A stretch of 64,000 nucleotides of DNA from Cantharellus purpuraceus (taxonomy: Eukaryota > Basidiomycota > Agaricomycetes > Cantharellales > Hydnaceae). This document shows, piece after piece, positions 21,807 through 32,873 of this stretch. Where the stretch lies: contig JALBUN010000045.1 of assembly GCA_025174535.1 (NCBI GenBank), positions 2,666,001 through 2,730,000 of the forward strand. Reading direction: 5' to 3'. A program made the translations under genes and the position numbers. The notes beneath the pieces are model-generated. The model saw nothing but the letters and a program-made list of their open reading frames with translations. It had not been told where the DNA came from and made no database searches. How positions within the stretch are numbered: position 1 is the first letter of the stretch; the number at the start of each line of letters is the position of its first letter.

Positions 21807-24800
21807 ATGATAACCATCGATCAACATTCCAAAGATCAAAATAACAGCGTTCTCTCTCCCGACTGGCACTCCAGTCTCGACTCCTCTGACCCCGCCATTC
21901 TCTCCGTCGACCCCGCCGCCCTCTCCTACTCCCAAGATGACTCCGCCTCTCGTCCAAAATCAACTCGTCCCATTGAACCCGTCACTCCCGCAGATGCAGG
22001 CGACCCCATCCCCGCCCCCTCGCATCAGAACCCCTCCCCAGACACCCCTGGCGACCTCCTCAGCGCACCAAATGACGAGAACGAGAGCACCTCTTCTCTT
22101 TCTCCTGCTCCATCCCCCAACATCTCCCGCGACCCCGCCGCCGGCGACGCCCATCCTGACGCCATAGGCGGCGCAGCCGCTGGGGATCCCAGGCGCACCT
22201 CTCCTCAACAACTTGCCCCTACCTCCGGCTCTCGTCAATCCACCCCACTCACCGATCTCTCTGGCCCCATGACACCTTCTCGTGCCAAAGACGACGAGGC
22301 TACTCGTCCCGAAGGCGGCGTATCGGAGACAGTGCAGCCCGCCACGAAGAAGCAGGATGGTGTGGAAGGAGACGGCAAGACCAGCCCCACAGGGGATGTC
22401 GAGTCTGCCAATCTGTTGCTGGATGGTGAAGGTGGAGAAAGAGATGCACAAGGCAAGGCCAAACTTTTTGAAAAGGGCGCTGGGCCTGCAGGCGAAGGCC
22501 CTGCACAGCCTCCTCCTGTCGCTGGTGTGCCAGCCTCATCGAGTCCGTCCTCCTCGGTCACCCAGCCTCAGCCGAACGGTGTCACAACCACTTCACCCAT
22601 GTCAGCTGAGGTCCCCGGCAACCAGTCCGGTAATGGCACGTCTGGTATCCACAAGGCCCCTCCAGACCCTCCTGATGAAAAAGCGACGACGATACTGCGG
22701 CTCAATGCAGAATTACTCAAGTAGGCTCTATTTCGAGTTCATTCTATCATGCCTCTCATCACCTTTTCAGAGTCTGCATGGAATGTCAAACACGGCACAT
22801 GATGCAGTCTACCGAGTTTAGCGCGTAGGTCGTGTTGGTTCTCATTGTTGTCTGTTGATTCACAAGTGCTTTAGATATGCCAATCGGCTTCAATCGAATC
22901 TAACGTGGCTTGCAGCCGCGGCGGATAAGGAGCGGCATAAACACATTCCCCTTCCAATGATGTCCCCCCCTCCCGCCGTTCCGTGGTACACGACGCAGGT
23001 CATCAATGAGCATTATCAACGTCTTCCCAATCTCTTCGCCAAAGAAATTTCCAGGCGCCAGAAAGAAGCCGCCCAGGCCAACATTAGCGGTCTAAAACGT
23101 GGTCCAGACACTGTCGCCGACGACACCAATGGCATGCGAAAGCGTGTGGATACGGGCGAGCGAAGATCATCCAACACGGTGTCTGCCACTTCTCCACCTC
23201 ATGCTCGGTCTCCGTCCGTCATGTCTAATGGCACCGTCGGGAGCGTGTCGGGCTTGAATTTGGGGATGAACCTGAGCGCTGAGCCGCATGGTCCCCCCGC
23301 ACAAAACGTGGCCATGACCATGTCGGGTCCTCAGCAGCAGCCCCAGCAACCGCCGCCGATGCGTGTGTCGCCCGAGACGATGCAGCCGCCCAACCAGCAG
23401 CTGTTTGCAGCGGGGGGTGGTATGTCTGATACGCAGATGGCCCAGGCGCGGGAACGTACGCGGATGATGCAGATGCGTCAGAATCAGCAGGCGATGGCCG
23501 CGAAAGAGCCGCAGCGGATGCCGCCTCCGTCGCTGCCGAACGGGCTCCAGGGTTCCATTCCACAGGCGGGCAGTGGTCCAGCTGTGGGTAGCGTTGGCCA
23601 GGGTAATAACAACCAGCAGGTGATGCAGGCGGTTCTGTCGGCGTTTGGACAGTCGGGTCTGCAGAATTACCATGCACTGCAGCAGGGTGTGAACCATCCA
23701 TTCATCAACTACATGTGCAACCACGTTCCGGGCTTTTTGCAGCTCCCGCTTCAGCACCAGTTGCAGAGGATGCAGACGGTCCAGGCACGTTGTCTGTTTG
23801 TTGGTTGGGAGTTGTGCGCGCTGACCTTGGGTTTCCTTTTTCAGGCGAGTATCCAGCAAGCTCGTGCGCGCGCAGCTGCAGCTGGGACGTCGGTCGGAAT
23901 GAATGGTATGAATCCGCAAGGTGGGCCTGATGCGGCCCCGCAGTTTAGCCGACATAGTGGGAGTCCCCCTAATGTGAGCCCGACACACATGCAGCAGCAA
24001 CAGCACCAGGGCCCGTCGATGCAACACATGTCGCCATCAGCACAGACTTCTGCCCTCCCATATACGGGATCTAACGGGATGGGACTCACGATGCAGCCCA
24101 TGCAGACACAGCGAGCGGGAAATTCTCTGCCACAAAACACGGGTGCAGGAATGGGAGGACTGCCGGCTGGGACAAACCTGAATAATATGACGGCTCAGCA
24201 GCGCCAGTTGTTCCTGATGCAACAGCAAATGCATCAGCGGGGAAATGATGGCGTAATTAATCAGCAGCAGGCGTATGCGGCTGCTCAAGAAAAGCTGCGC
24301 CAGGAGCAGCAATCGCGAATGTCGAATCATCAGCAGCAACAGCAGCAACAGCAGCAACAGCAGCCTCAACACTCGCCGCCTCACCATGCTGGATCCCCGC
24401 CGAACCCAGGCGCTTTGACGACCCAGATTGGCATTGGGACGCCTGGGATGCCGGGAATTGCGCGGAGTGCGCGATCGCCGACGGATGTGGTGCCGGTGAC
24501 ACCGCGCATGCCCCAGAAGCGACCTGCACAAAATGATATTTACCAGATGGCGTTGTACAATCAGACCCAGGCACTGCGTCATGCCAACATGGGGGCCCGT
24601 CCTGGGACATCGATGGGCGGGATGGTGCCACAGCCGCAACAGGCACAGCAACAGCAGCAGCAGGCTGCGTCACAGTACGGCGCAAACGGGGGGATGATTA
24701 ATCCTGGGATGATGTATGGCGGAGCGGCGGGGATGAATGCACATACGGCGACGACGACGAGTCCGCAGCAAAATTGGCAGAACCAGCTTTCTCAGCAGCA

Positions 24801-24960
24801 ACAGCAGCAGCAACTCCATTCGGTGTCGCCCGCCGCGCTCCAACACCATCCGGATTCCGGGACGCCGCGACCTGCGTCGTCGGCGTCGAATAATGCGATG
24901 ATGCCGACCGATGCGATGGGGGAGTCGTTTGACGCGCTGTTCAACTGGAATGGCACCTGA
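21807..24960 (+). CDS. SSXT/Snf11-type SWI/SNF chromatin-remodelling subunit, Q-rich
   Basis: This is likely the fungal counterpart of human SS18 and yeast Snf11, a nuclear coactivator subunit of the SWI/SNF complex. Residues 1 to about 295 are disordered, rich in Pro, Ser and Ala. The SSXT domain is assembled over two introns (about 22720-22770 and 22827-22873): TTILRLNAELLK, VCMECQTRHMMQSTEFSA, YANRLQSNLTWLAAAADKE. This matches the helical pair in SS18 that ends NLVYLATIAD. A long Q/M/P/G-rich tail follows, with polyQ near 24330-24370, ending SFDALFNWNGT and TGA 24958-24960. A further 60-nt stretch (23785-23844) looks like an in-frame GC-AG intron. The length is about 1,000 residues, far longer than yeast Snf11, as in other filamentous fungi with expanded disorder. 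Confidence 0.78.
23785..23844 (+). other. Probable in-frame GC-AG intron
   Basis: 60 nt with donor gcacgt and acceptor tttttcag, no stop codon and a length divisible by three. Translated, it would put a hydrophobic block (FVGWELCALTLGFLF) in the middle of a hydrophilic Q-rich region, which argues for removal. Retention would still keep the frame. Confidence 0.6.
24334..24363 (+). repeat. CAG/CAA polyglutamine tract
   Basis: Mixed CAG/CAA run coding glutamine in the tail of the SSXT protein. Similar shorter runs occur near 24640-24662 and 24796-24813. Confidence 0.8.
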
Positions 24961-25255
24961 ATAGTGTAGTTGGGCATGGTTAGTTTCTCGATCTTCTTAT
25001 ACCTAGCATTACTTGGTTATGCTGCTGCTGCTGTTGTCGTCGTTTGTTTTTTTCTCTTCTATTTTTTCTGTCGCCGTTATTGTGCTGTGCTGGCTTTGGG
25101 TGCTTTGTGTAATGTTACTCCCCTTTTTATACAGTAGAAAGCACGCCCTGGGCGTGGCATTGACTTGGCGCTGGTGTGATGAGCTTGTACCGCGTTTGGA
25201 AGTAGAGAATCAGGGTCTCACCGAACTGCCATACAGCTGCACGCCAAAGATCCGT

Positions 25256-26545
25256 ATGGTATTCGCGAATTTGACAGACGAGGACAAGGAGGCGTTTTTC
25301 GCACTGCTGGACGAGTGAGCCACCCTTTTTAAAGCAGTTTATCAATCCCCTACCCTGAACGTGTTTCAGGTACTTCTCGTCGCGTCCGGAACTTGCGGAC
25401 GCCCTCCAGTTGGGGAACACTCCCCGAACCAACAATGCCACAGCTGGCGTGACCACTGCGCATCGCCCGCCTGCGGGTAGCCCAACCAGCGCCGCCGTGT
25501 CCGCTGGCCTCCGGAGCGTGCCCAAGTCCAGCCAGTTCGCCAATGCTGTGCGTCGCGTCTTGCCTTTTTCCCTCCTGCTGCCGTCAAAGCATATCTGACA
25601 TGCCCGGCATGATCGCATGCGTATATACTGTATCTACCGCACCTGCCTGTCTGTCTGCTTGCCTACCTGCCTACCTAGGCATCGAACCCGGAGCTATCAA
25701 ACGCGGTCGGCCGTTTCGCAGCGGCGTCGCTGGCCTTCAACGGCGGAAATCCTCCGCGACCGCCAGTGCCTAGCTCGAAGGGGACTGGCGCGGATCTGAG
25801 ACCGCCCCCGCCCCCCCGCCGCAGCTCCAGTTCCTCGCTCAGCACCAATGCTTCGGAGGCTCCCCCTCCACCCCGTGCGTCTCCTCGCACCCCCAGTGGC
25901 ATCATATCCCAACGAGTGCGTGTCCCCCCCCCTCTCCCCCTGACCTCTCCCTCCGGCAACCAAAAAAGACCCCCCCCCTCCCCTCACATTAGCTCCACAC
26001 ATTACTGATGACTGACAGTTCATTCATCTCCCATCAGAAACTGGGCGATGTCGACACTTCGTCTGGCAAAAACATGCTGTTGGGGTTACGCAATAAAGAA
26101 GCACCTGGTGCGCCAGCAGCAGCGCCCGTGCCATCCGCATTATCCGCATCAAAATCCAAACCGTTGGCACCTCCACCACGTCGTGGGATCGTCCTCCGGG
26201 CGCGCACGCCGACGCCGGAGCCAGAGCCCGAAGAAACAGAGTATGAAGGTGAGTGGGCAGAGGCATTGTACGATTACAAGAGCACGGTCCGTGTCCATCG
26301 TCATCAGTACCACCGACAGGCTACTGAACGTTGCGTGGCGTCGTAGGATCCAAACGACCTGTCGTTGCAGGCAGAACAGCGCGTCCTGGTCACGGCACGC
26401 ACATCCGACGACTGGCAAGTATCTGTGCCACTCCACTCTGTGACTGTCTACCAGCTTTTAACTTGGGCTTGCATCGATCAGGTGGACAGGGGAGGCAGAT
26501 GGCAAGTCTGGTCTGTTCCCGGCGTCGTACGTCAAACTGTTGTAA
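25256..26545 (+). CDS. SH3-domain protein, proline-rich
   Basis: This is probably a cortical actin or endocytic adaptor of the Lsb/Pin3 kind. The start MVFANLTDEDKEAFFALLDE at 25256 joins over an intron to YFSSRPELADALQLGN. A longer intron (about 25549-25679) separates SSQFANA from ASNPELSNAVGRFAAAS. Next come PPPPPRRSSSSS and SIIS-like Ser/Pro linkers, and KLGDVDTSSGKNMLLGLRN. The C-terminal SH3 domain reads EWAEALYDYKSTDPNDLSLQ, QRVLVTARTSDDWWTGEADG and KSGLFPASYVKLL, and TAA is at 26543-26545. The paired Trp (DDWW) exists only after removal of a GC-AG intron, 26415-26481. All SH3 landmarks (ALYDY, WW, GLFPASYV) are present. Confidence 0.88.
26415..26481 (+). other. GC-AG intron inside the SH3 domain
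   Basis: 67 nt, donor gcaagt (perfect GC-type consensus), acceptor atcag. Joining restores SDDWWTGEADG, the conserved SH3 tryptophan pair. Confidence 0.9.
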
Positions 26546-26724
26546 AGGCTTTTGCCTACCTACCCGGTCAAGGCACAGTGCTTAATTATTGTACTTTATG
26601 CATGCGTAGAATTGTCTACCTCGGTAAAATCACATTGATCTCAATGTGTCATGGCGGAATCATCACTGTGAGCATTGAATGGTGATTGAATGGGTCAAAT
26701 AGACGTGCCCGACAGTGACGCAAT

Positions 26725-26790
26725 TGTATTATTCACCGGCAACCCTACATGACAGGTCTGGTTGGTTGGGCGGAACGAGATAAAGAAGAA
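26725..26790. repeat. Copy 1 of a dispersed duplicate (see 27558-27620)
   Basis: This stretch, around the shared core ctacatgacagg, matches 27558-27620 over about 60 bp with few changes and small gaps, in the same orientation. It lies just past the 3' end of the doubtful small gene, and the mate lies past the cyclin gene. It looks like a remnant of a tandem duplication or a short mobile sequence. Confidence 0.5.
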
Positions 26791-26851
26791 GAAAGGGAGG
26801 ATAAGAATTGATGCAGCACACATAATGATCTAGCAAGCTACTGTCACACTA

Positions 26852-27357
26852 GAGCGCGACGTATTGATCAGCTGGGTCCTCTTCAACATAATGGTGAAAC
26901 GAGCGACCTCCAACCGACGAAACCTCGACATCATCACCCTCGGTCGAGAGGAGAGGGTGCATTTTCATGCTCCAACAACGCCCTCGTGAACCAGACTGGC
27001 AGGCCGGCTCATCTGATGATCGCTGCCACCCCATCATCATGACTACCCTCACCCAAGCCACGCACGACACACGCCTTGGAAGCTTGATCAATTGATTGAT
27101 GTCGTCGATGGCCGCCGTCGGGCAATGTCCGCTTTCATTCTTAACAGTCAAGCACCGCTGTCTGGTAAATATAAACATACGCCTCGGCCACAACACGTCT
27201 CTAGAAACAGCACCCATATCCAAGAATATTTCAGGTTGATTTGTTCTCAAGAGACATATTTGGATGCACAGTACCTCCACCTTCAAAACGTCACGGAGAG
27301 TTGGAGGTTGCGCCGATGCTTCCAGAAGTTCGATTTTTGTACCTGGAGGTGCAGGCA
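26852..27357 (-). CDS. Doubtful small gene, function unknown
   Basis: An open frame starts MPAPPGTKIELLEASAQPP at 27357 and continues TLRDVLK, where a possible GT donor lies. At the far end of the region the frame reads GDDVEVSSVGGRSFHHYV then EEDPADQYVAL, with TAG at 26852-26854. Both ends look protein-like (balanced composition), while the middle does not and may be intron. I recognise no domain. It lies convergent to the SH3 gene and downstream of the cyclin gene. It may be a real short gene with several introns, or a relic. Confidence 0.3.
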
Positions 27358-27557
27358 TTGTAATAGTTATGGGGGGACTCAATATAGGCAGATGTCACAG
27401 CTCGCACCATTGTCTGGCTTGATCCCTCGTTTCAAGCTCAACTTCGGATGCCTATAGTAATCTGGCGTATTCAAGCAATATGCCATAACGAAATCACCAT
27501 ACAAAACGATTCACTGTGTCCGAAAGCCCCGCACAAAGAATGGAAAAGCATATATAA

Positions 27558-27620
27558 ATGTATTCGCTAGCAACTCTACATGACAGGACCGGTGGGGTAG
27601 GCGGAGCGAGGTCGAGCGAG
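27558..27620. repeat. Copy 2 of a dispersed duplicate (see 26725-26790)
   Basis: Mate of the 26725-26790 sequence, about 830 bp away in direct orientation, downstream of the cyclin stop codon. The rest of 27358-27895 shows no gene. Confidence 0.5.
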
Positions 27621-27895
27621 AGAGAAAAGGTATAATTAAGTGAAGAAAAGGAGGGGTATATAGCCCGTTAAAAGAGGCCGAGTGACAGATCCGAAAAAAA
27701 AAGTGTTGGGTATCGTGGCACAAATGGAGCGGATAGAAAGAGCCCGGAACTGCATGATAGAGCGAAGAGAATGTGGTCGGGTGGGATCGCCTGGCATATG
27801 TCGAGAATAGCATGTGAAATGTGGTAAAAGAGACAGAACCTATGTCGAGTGTAAGAAATGGCTGCTAATTGGGTATCAGCTTCGTCCCGTCATGT

Positions 27896-29459
27896 TTAGC
27901 ACAACGCCGCAGCGCGTGCATGATCATGCTCATAGTCCTCCACGTCCGCGTCTAGGTGGTGTTGTCCACCAGGACGTTGATGCACACGCTTGAATACAAC
28001 AGACCGCGAGTGCGCGATCTCGGGTACGCTCGTGGTCGCAAACTTTCCTATGCCCCACACCCTGCTGAGGAACCCATCACGCGGGACCTTGCTGATGCTG
28101 GGAGCGGAAGCGACGGCCGGAAGCGTGTCCATTGCACTGTACCTCTCGGGAACGATGGTGGCAACGCTAGAACAGCGTTGGGTCCTAGACGTGACAGAGA
28201 GGACAACGCGGGGTGCGAGACGCAAGGGCTTCACAGGGGGCAGGTCTATGATCATACGCGAAGGAGAGGGGGACGGTGGACTACCGCTCCCCACGATGTG
28301 AGGTGGGGGTCCGCTCGCGCTAGATCTCCGGCGGTACGCAGAGATGGGGACAGGACGGAGCACGAATAGACGCTTCTGTTCGTGCGAGACCAAATCTTCT
28401 GCCTCCGTCTCCGATGAACTATCTGCGGACGAAGAACATGAGCCATTGTCTTCTGTGAGCGCCCCAGCATCCTCCGAGTCCGTAGAGCAAGTGCGATACA
28501 TGTGATGGGGATCATCACTCGCAGTACTATTGATGGTCTGAATAGAGGCAGATGCAGCCTGGTCACAATGCATGAGCGAGCGATGATGACTGGGAGCACC
28601 CGAAGAGGGTACCGTCAAATGCGTCGTTAACATCTGCTTGTTGTGAGTGTCGACAGCGGGGCCATTGTCACCCTGGTGAGGTGGGGGGGTCGGGGGAAGC
28701 TGAGCTGCAGCTGCACGAGCCCTAGAGCCTTTAGCAACGCGGGAAACAGCGGACTGCCGAGTCGCATTGCTGTATGCGCCGCCACGCATGAAGGGAGAAA
28801 AATATCTGCACGCTTCTGCCTCATCAAAACGTAGATCATAGTCGAGGAGGTAAAGAAGTTGTTTCTCCATGAGATTGATTTCTGACATCTCAAAGTAGTG
28901 CGCATACTCAGTCCAATTGACGTTCTTCGGGCCCGAATCGTTGAGATACTTAGCAGCCACGATGAGTGTGGCGAGAAATACCCGATGACGGGTGCAGGGC
29001 ATCCCTGTGGCTTGATAATGAGAATAAGCACAGATGCATACACACGTGCAACTCACCTTTAGCCATCTTGGGCAGCTTGGCACGAAGCCTCTCAAGATAT
29101 ATGAGGGTCGTCAACAATGTAGAGACTTGAGCACAAGAATAGTGCACCAGACGAGCGATGAACTTTTCAAGAGACGGCAGAGCCATAGGGGCCACCTGCT
29201 GAGCCTGTTGGGCCTGCTGCTGATCGAGGCCTGGCTTGGTTGGCGTGGGTGGAGGCGAGGGCAGAGTGCTATCCGTCTCTTCGCCAATGACGATGACGGA
29301 CATGGCCTTGCTCGCGACGTACGCCACCATGTCGACAGAGACACGCTGGTTCATAAGATGGAGAAGGTCGGGATTGTGCGCAGAGGTGGGGAGGAGGCTG
29401 GCACGGTTACGACGATCAGGGAGGGCGGGAGAATGGGAGGAAGAGCGGGAAGAATCCAT
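27896..29459 (-). CDS. Pcl-type (PHO80-like) cyclin
   Basis: This is a cyclin that would bind a Pho85/CDK5-class kinase and act in G1 or in polarity and nutrient control. The start is ATG at 29459 (MDSSRSSSHSPALPDRRNR). The cyclin box begins about residue 90 (LEKFIARLVHYSCAQVSTLL, then TLIYLERLRAKLPKMAKG). It crosses a single intron of about 52 nt near 29005-29056 and goes on with TRHRVFLATLIVAAKYLND, WTEYAHYFEMSEINLMEKQL and LYLLDYDLRFDEAEACRYF. These are diagnostic of the Pcl1/Pcl2 group. The remaining 250 or so residues are Ser/Pro-rich, with an acidic serine tract, and look disordered. TAA is at 27898-27896. The linker before the box has a Q/A repeat (QQQAQQAQQ). Confidence 0.92.
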
Positions 29460-30062
29460 GGGGTATAAGTGATGATAAGAATGTGTGGGAGGGAATGTGT
29501 CTGTAAAGAATGAGCCCTTCTAGGGAATTAGGAGGAAGTAAATATTACTATGTATATGTGAATTAAGAGTCCACCGTATCCAGGATGGTGGTGGTCGGGA
29601 AGAAGGAGAGCGGAGTATCTGTGAACCAGCTTTTAACCAAGAGAAAAGATGCGGAACCAAACAATCAGGGTAGACAAGGAGCCCTAGCAAAGAGAGACCA
29701 CAGCAAAGCATATTTTAGCACAGAGCTCTAGAAAGTGCAGGAAAGGCAGTTGAACTGTTGCGCTAGTTCTCCACGAAATAACGGCTCGAGCAGGAATCGG
29801 AGAGAAAACGGCGTTAGAGAGCACGCAGACAAGTACTGGAGAAAATCATCAAAGTAGACTTCAAGCTTCAACTTTGGCATTTTCTTTGGTTTGAAGGATC
29901 TGCAAGGATTCGGTCAACGAGACAATGAGCACTCCAAGCCTTGGAACATTGTGACTGTGCGTGACATAACGCGTGGGGGAATTCTCCAAAGTGACACGTG
30001 TAGATATAACAATAAGTTGGCGGTGAAACACTGTACAGGTAGCCGTACTGTTCGTCGTCCCG
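29460..30062. other. Intergenic, cyclin promoter side
   Basis: About 600 bp holding the promoter and probably the long leader of the cyclin gene, plus the 3' region of the acyl-CoA dehydrogenase gene. No further gene is seen. Confidence 0.45.
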
Positions 30063-32264
30063 TCACAGTCTTACTGTAGGAGACATTTTCCTCATTGCCT
30101 GCCGCACGCCAAGATCACCCAGCACGTCCTCTGCGCCACCCAGTATGGCATCAAACGGCGAGCCGCGATGGTACTTGACGGGAGGCAGGCGCAAGTGAGC
30201 AACAATGATAGGCTTATAGACTGTGAAATAACACTCACATTTTCAATGATTCTTCCCATCCCCGTTGCGGTGATACCCCGGCCACCGAATATCTGCGTTG
30301 CATCCTCAGCAGTTTCGCGTGCTGTACGAGTGATAAATTGTTTCAAAAGCCCGATGGGACCTGCCAACTTGTCCGATTGCTCCTTGTATGACTGGGAACA
30401 AACAATGAGATATGATGTACTTGGTGAAAAGCTGTCCAAACCCTACCATCTAAAGAAGAGTGATCATGTCAGCTCACGTCAGCAAGTAACAGGGCAGGAA
30501 AAGATTACATTGTTCATCTGGTATGTGATGTTCTCTAGCCAGTTCTGGCAACCTTCAACCCGAGCTATCATCTGGGCCAACTTGGCTCTGATCACAGCCT
30601 GAGAAATCAGGGGCTTCCCGAAAACTTCTCTTTGCTGCGCCCACCTAGTCAAACAGTAAGTATTTGCCGAAAATTATCCCTATACGCACTTCAGGCACTC
30701 TTCCACTATCAGTCGTTGACAGCGTGCGCTTATACAGCACATCATCCACCGCTCGTGATTGAAATTGGAGAGAATGACACTCATTCCCTTTCCTTCTTTT
30801 CCCAGAGTGTAACTAAGCGGGACTCGGACATTGTCAAATGTCACATAAGCCGTTCCTACATATAGATAATATCATCATCACAACTTCTTTCAAAAATCTG
30901 CGGCGTACCTGCGGTTGACGAATAGGAAGTCCTTATTGGCCGAGTTTCGACGCCTTCCACACGAGGAATCAAGATAACCGTAAAGCCAGTCTATCAAGAT
31001 GGTAGGCAATATTATGGAAATATCTATGCAGATAACACTTACATCTGTCTTGCATCCGGTTGTAAACCAGTCGGAAAATACACCGTTGGTGATCCACCTG
31101 AAAGGCAATCGGTCAGAAGCCAGCCAGTGTACGAGGTAGATTCTGCTCTCTTTTTCGTGCCATTGATCACCCATTCATTTCCCTCCTTTCTGGCGGTCGT
31201 CTGCAATCCTGAAACATCACTACCAGCAAACGCCTCGGTGATGGCCAGGCAAATGAACTTCTTTGCTTGCAAGACATCGGGCACAACCTTGGTCTGGACT
31301 TCTGGGGATCCAAAATTAAGAACGGGTGGCAGTCCAATGACCCCGCCTGTAGATGCAGAGTGAGTCGTGTCATAAGGGTCTGACTGTCGATGAATTACCT
31401 GCAAGAAGTCCATCGAAGTATCCTCGAGTTCCCAGTCGTCCAATTTCTGATGTGATGATGAGCTGTGTAGGTGCATGAGATAGGATGATGAATGACGCTT
31501 TGGGGGAACGTGCCTCGTGGAAATAATCGAACTCCTCGGGCTTGACCAGACCACCCATAAGTGTGAGGCCCTTTAGATGCTTTCCCGGGCCGAGTCGCAT
31601 AGCATGGATGTTCATTTCACTAAAATAAAGTATATCTCCAGAGAGGAGATCGAGGGACACTCGAGAGAGACGTACGCCATCTTAGTTAATACGTTCAGAG
31701 ATGCTCTCTTCCCGTTCTCCTCGCACGCCTGCGCGTCAGGGCTGATGACTTCCACAAAGAACTTGCGCATGGCTTCCTGGAACCTCCGATGACTGTCATT
31801 GTAGTATGGGCTATGGAATCCAGAAGCGAGCCATGTCGGTTCAGCATAAGGGACTTGTGAGATCGTTTGAGGGGTATATTGGATGGTGGCCTCCTCCCCG
31901 GCGATGATTCCAATCTGAAGACGTGCATACTGCGGTTTTTGAAGGACCTCTTGTCGGTGAAGGGAGTAAAACACAGTTGTCGCATCCTTGCCTGCCACGC
32001 CTTCATTTAAGAGTACATATGTGCCTCCAGGATGTAAAGCTGAGAATTTGGTCACGTCATATACTTTGGAATCGATGACCAGCCACTGTAGCACAGGCCA
32101 GGTCATTTACACTATTGCAGAAGGTGTTCACAACCTACTAGGTCGTCGGGTTTGTTGTGCTACAGGGTGGTGATGCACACTCAGCAAACCGCCTTACAAA
32201 CTGTTGAATTATGTATTACCTTGGCGACCTCCTCACTTGAAAACTGCTTCAGTTGTCTGGCCAT
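30063..32264 (-). CDS. Cytochrome b5-acyl-CoA dehydrogenase fusion
   Basis: This is a flavoprotein that should oxidise an acyl-CoA, with an N-terminal heme domain as a built-in electron carrier. The start MARQLKQFSSEEVAK (ATG 32264) joins over two introns to HNKPDDLWLVIDSKVYDVT and KFSALHPGG. The heme ligands are that His and the His of YSLHRQE, about 25 residues on. The dehydrogenase part follows: FQEAMRKFFVEVISPDA, LIITSEIGRLGTRGYFDGL, ICLAITEAFAGSDVSGLQTT (family signature 1), WVINGTKKWITNGVFSDWF, and TAEDATQIFGGRGIT (signature 2). It ends GVRQAMRKMSPTVRL, with TGA at 30065-30063. Such fusions are known in fungi. The substrate is unknown. About nine introns are inferred. Confidence 0.92.
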
Positions 32265-32873
32265 GGTAGTAAGTAGATCTGAGTGCGGCCAAGCTCTCTA
32301 CTCTCTCCACAGTTTTACCGGTACTCGAGGCAGGAATCACGTGCTAATAAGCTCATGCATTAGGACAATTCAGCTAGCCAGCCGTGCACAACCTCATTTA
32401 TATTGAAGGGTGGATTTTATATATTTAATGAGAGTTTTATGCGTCCCTTTGTCCATATTTTGAGATGTGGAGATCAAGGATATAAGTGCTATCTCCAACA
32501 AGAACTTAAAGCCGCAACATGTGGGTTTAATATGAGCATGCATCTCGCTTAGAGTCATGGACTGCAATAATATTACTTAGTTGTGCTGGAGTCTACTGCA
32601 TACTCGTGATAACTATGCATGCACGGCACCACATCGTAATCGATCAAAAATGCACACGGCTCAAAGTGGTGTTATAATTATGTGTAGTTGGTATTCTGTT
32701 AGTGTACTACATCGTATAGCAAAAAATATCGGTGACAAATACCAGTTAGAGAAATCTGCATACTTCCTCAAGTTAAAGCTGTTCCAGACCATCAGTTTGA
32801 AAGCATTTAACACCAGCATTGAGCAGACTTACCCTGAAAAGAAAACCAAGCTACCATCCACGGCAAGGCATCA
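32265..32873. other. AT-rich intergenic stretch
   Basis: About 600 bp, noticeably A/T-rich from 32400 on. It should contain the promoter of the minus-strand dehydrogenase gene and the 3' end of RAD16. The open frame at 32581-32880 (+) has no protein-like features. Confidence 0.4.

Noticed and set aside
21349..21844. Overlapping open frames upstream of the SSXT gene
   Set aside because: Composition follows C/T-rich promoter DNA, with no conserved segments; the SSXT ATG at 21807 fits better.
23167..24027. Minus-strand open frame opposite the SSXT gene
   Set aside because: Same cause: antisense of Q/P-rich coding sequence, composed of His/Arg/Leu runs.
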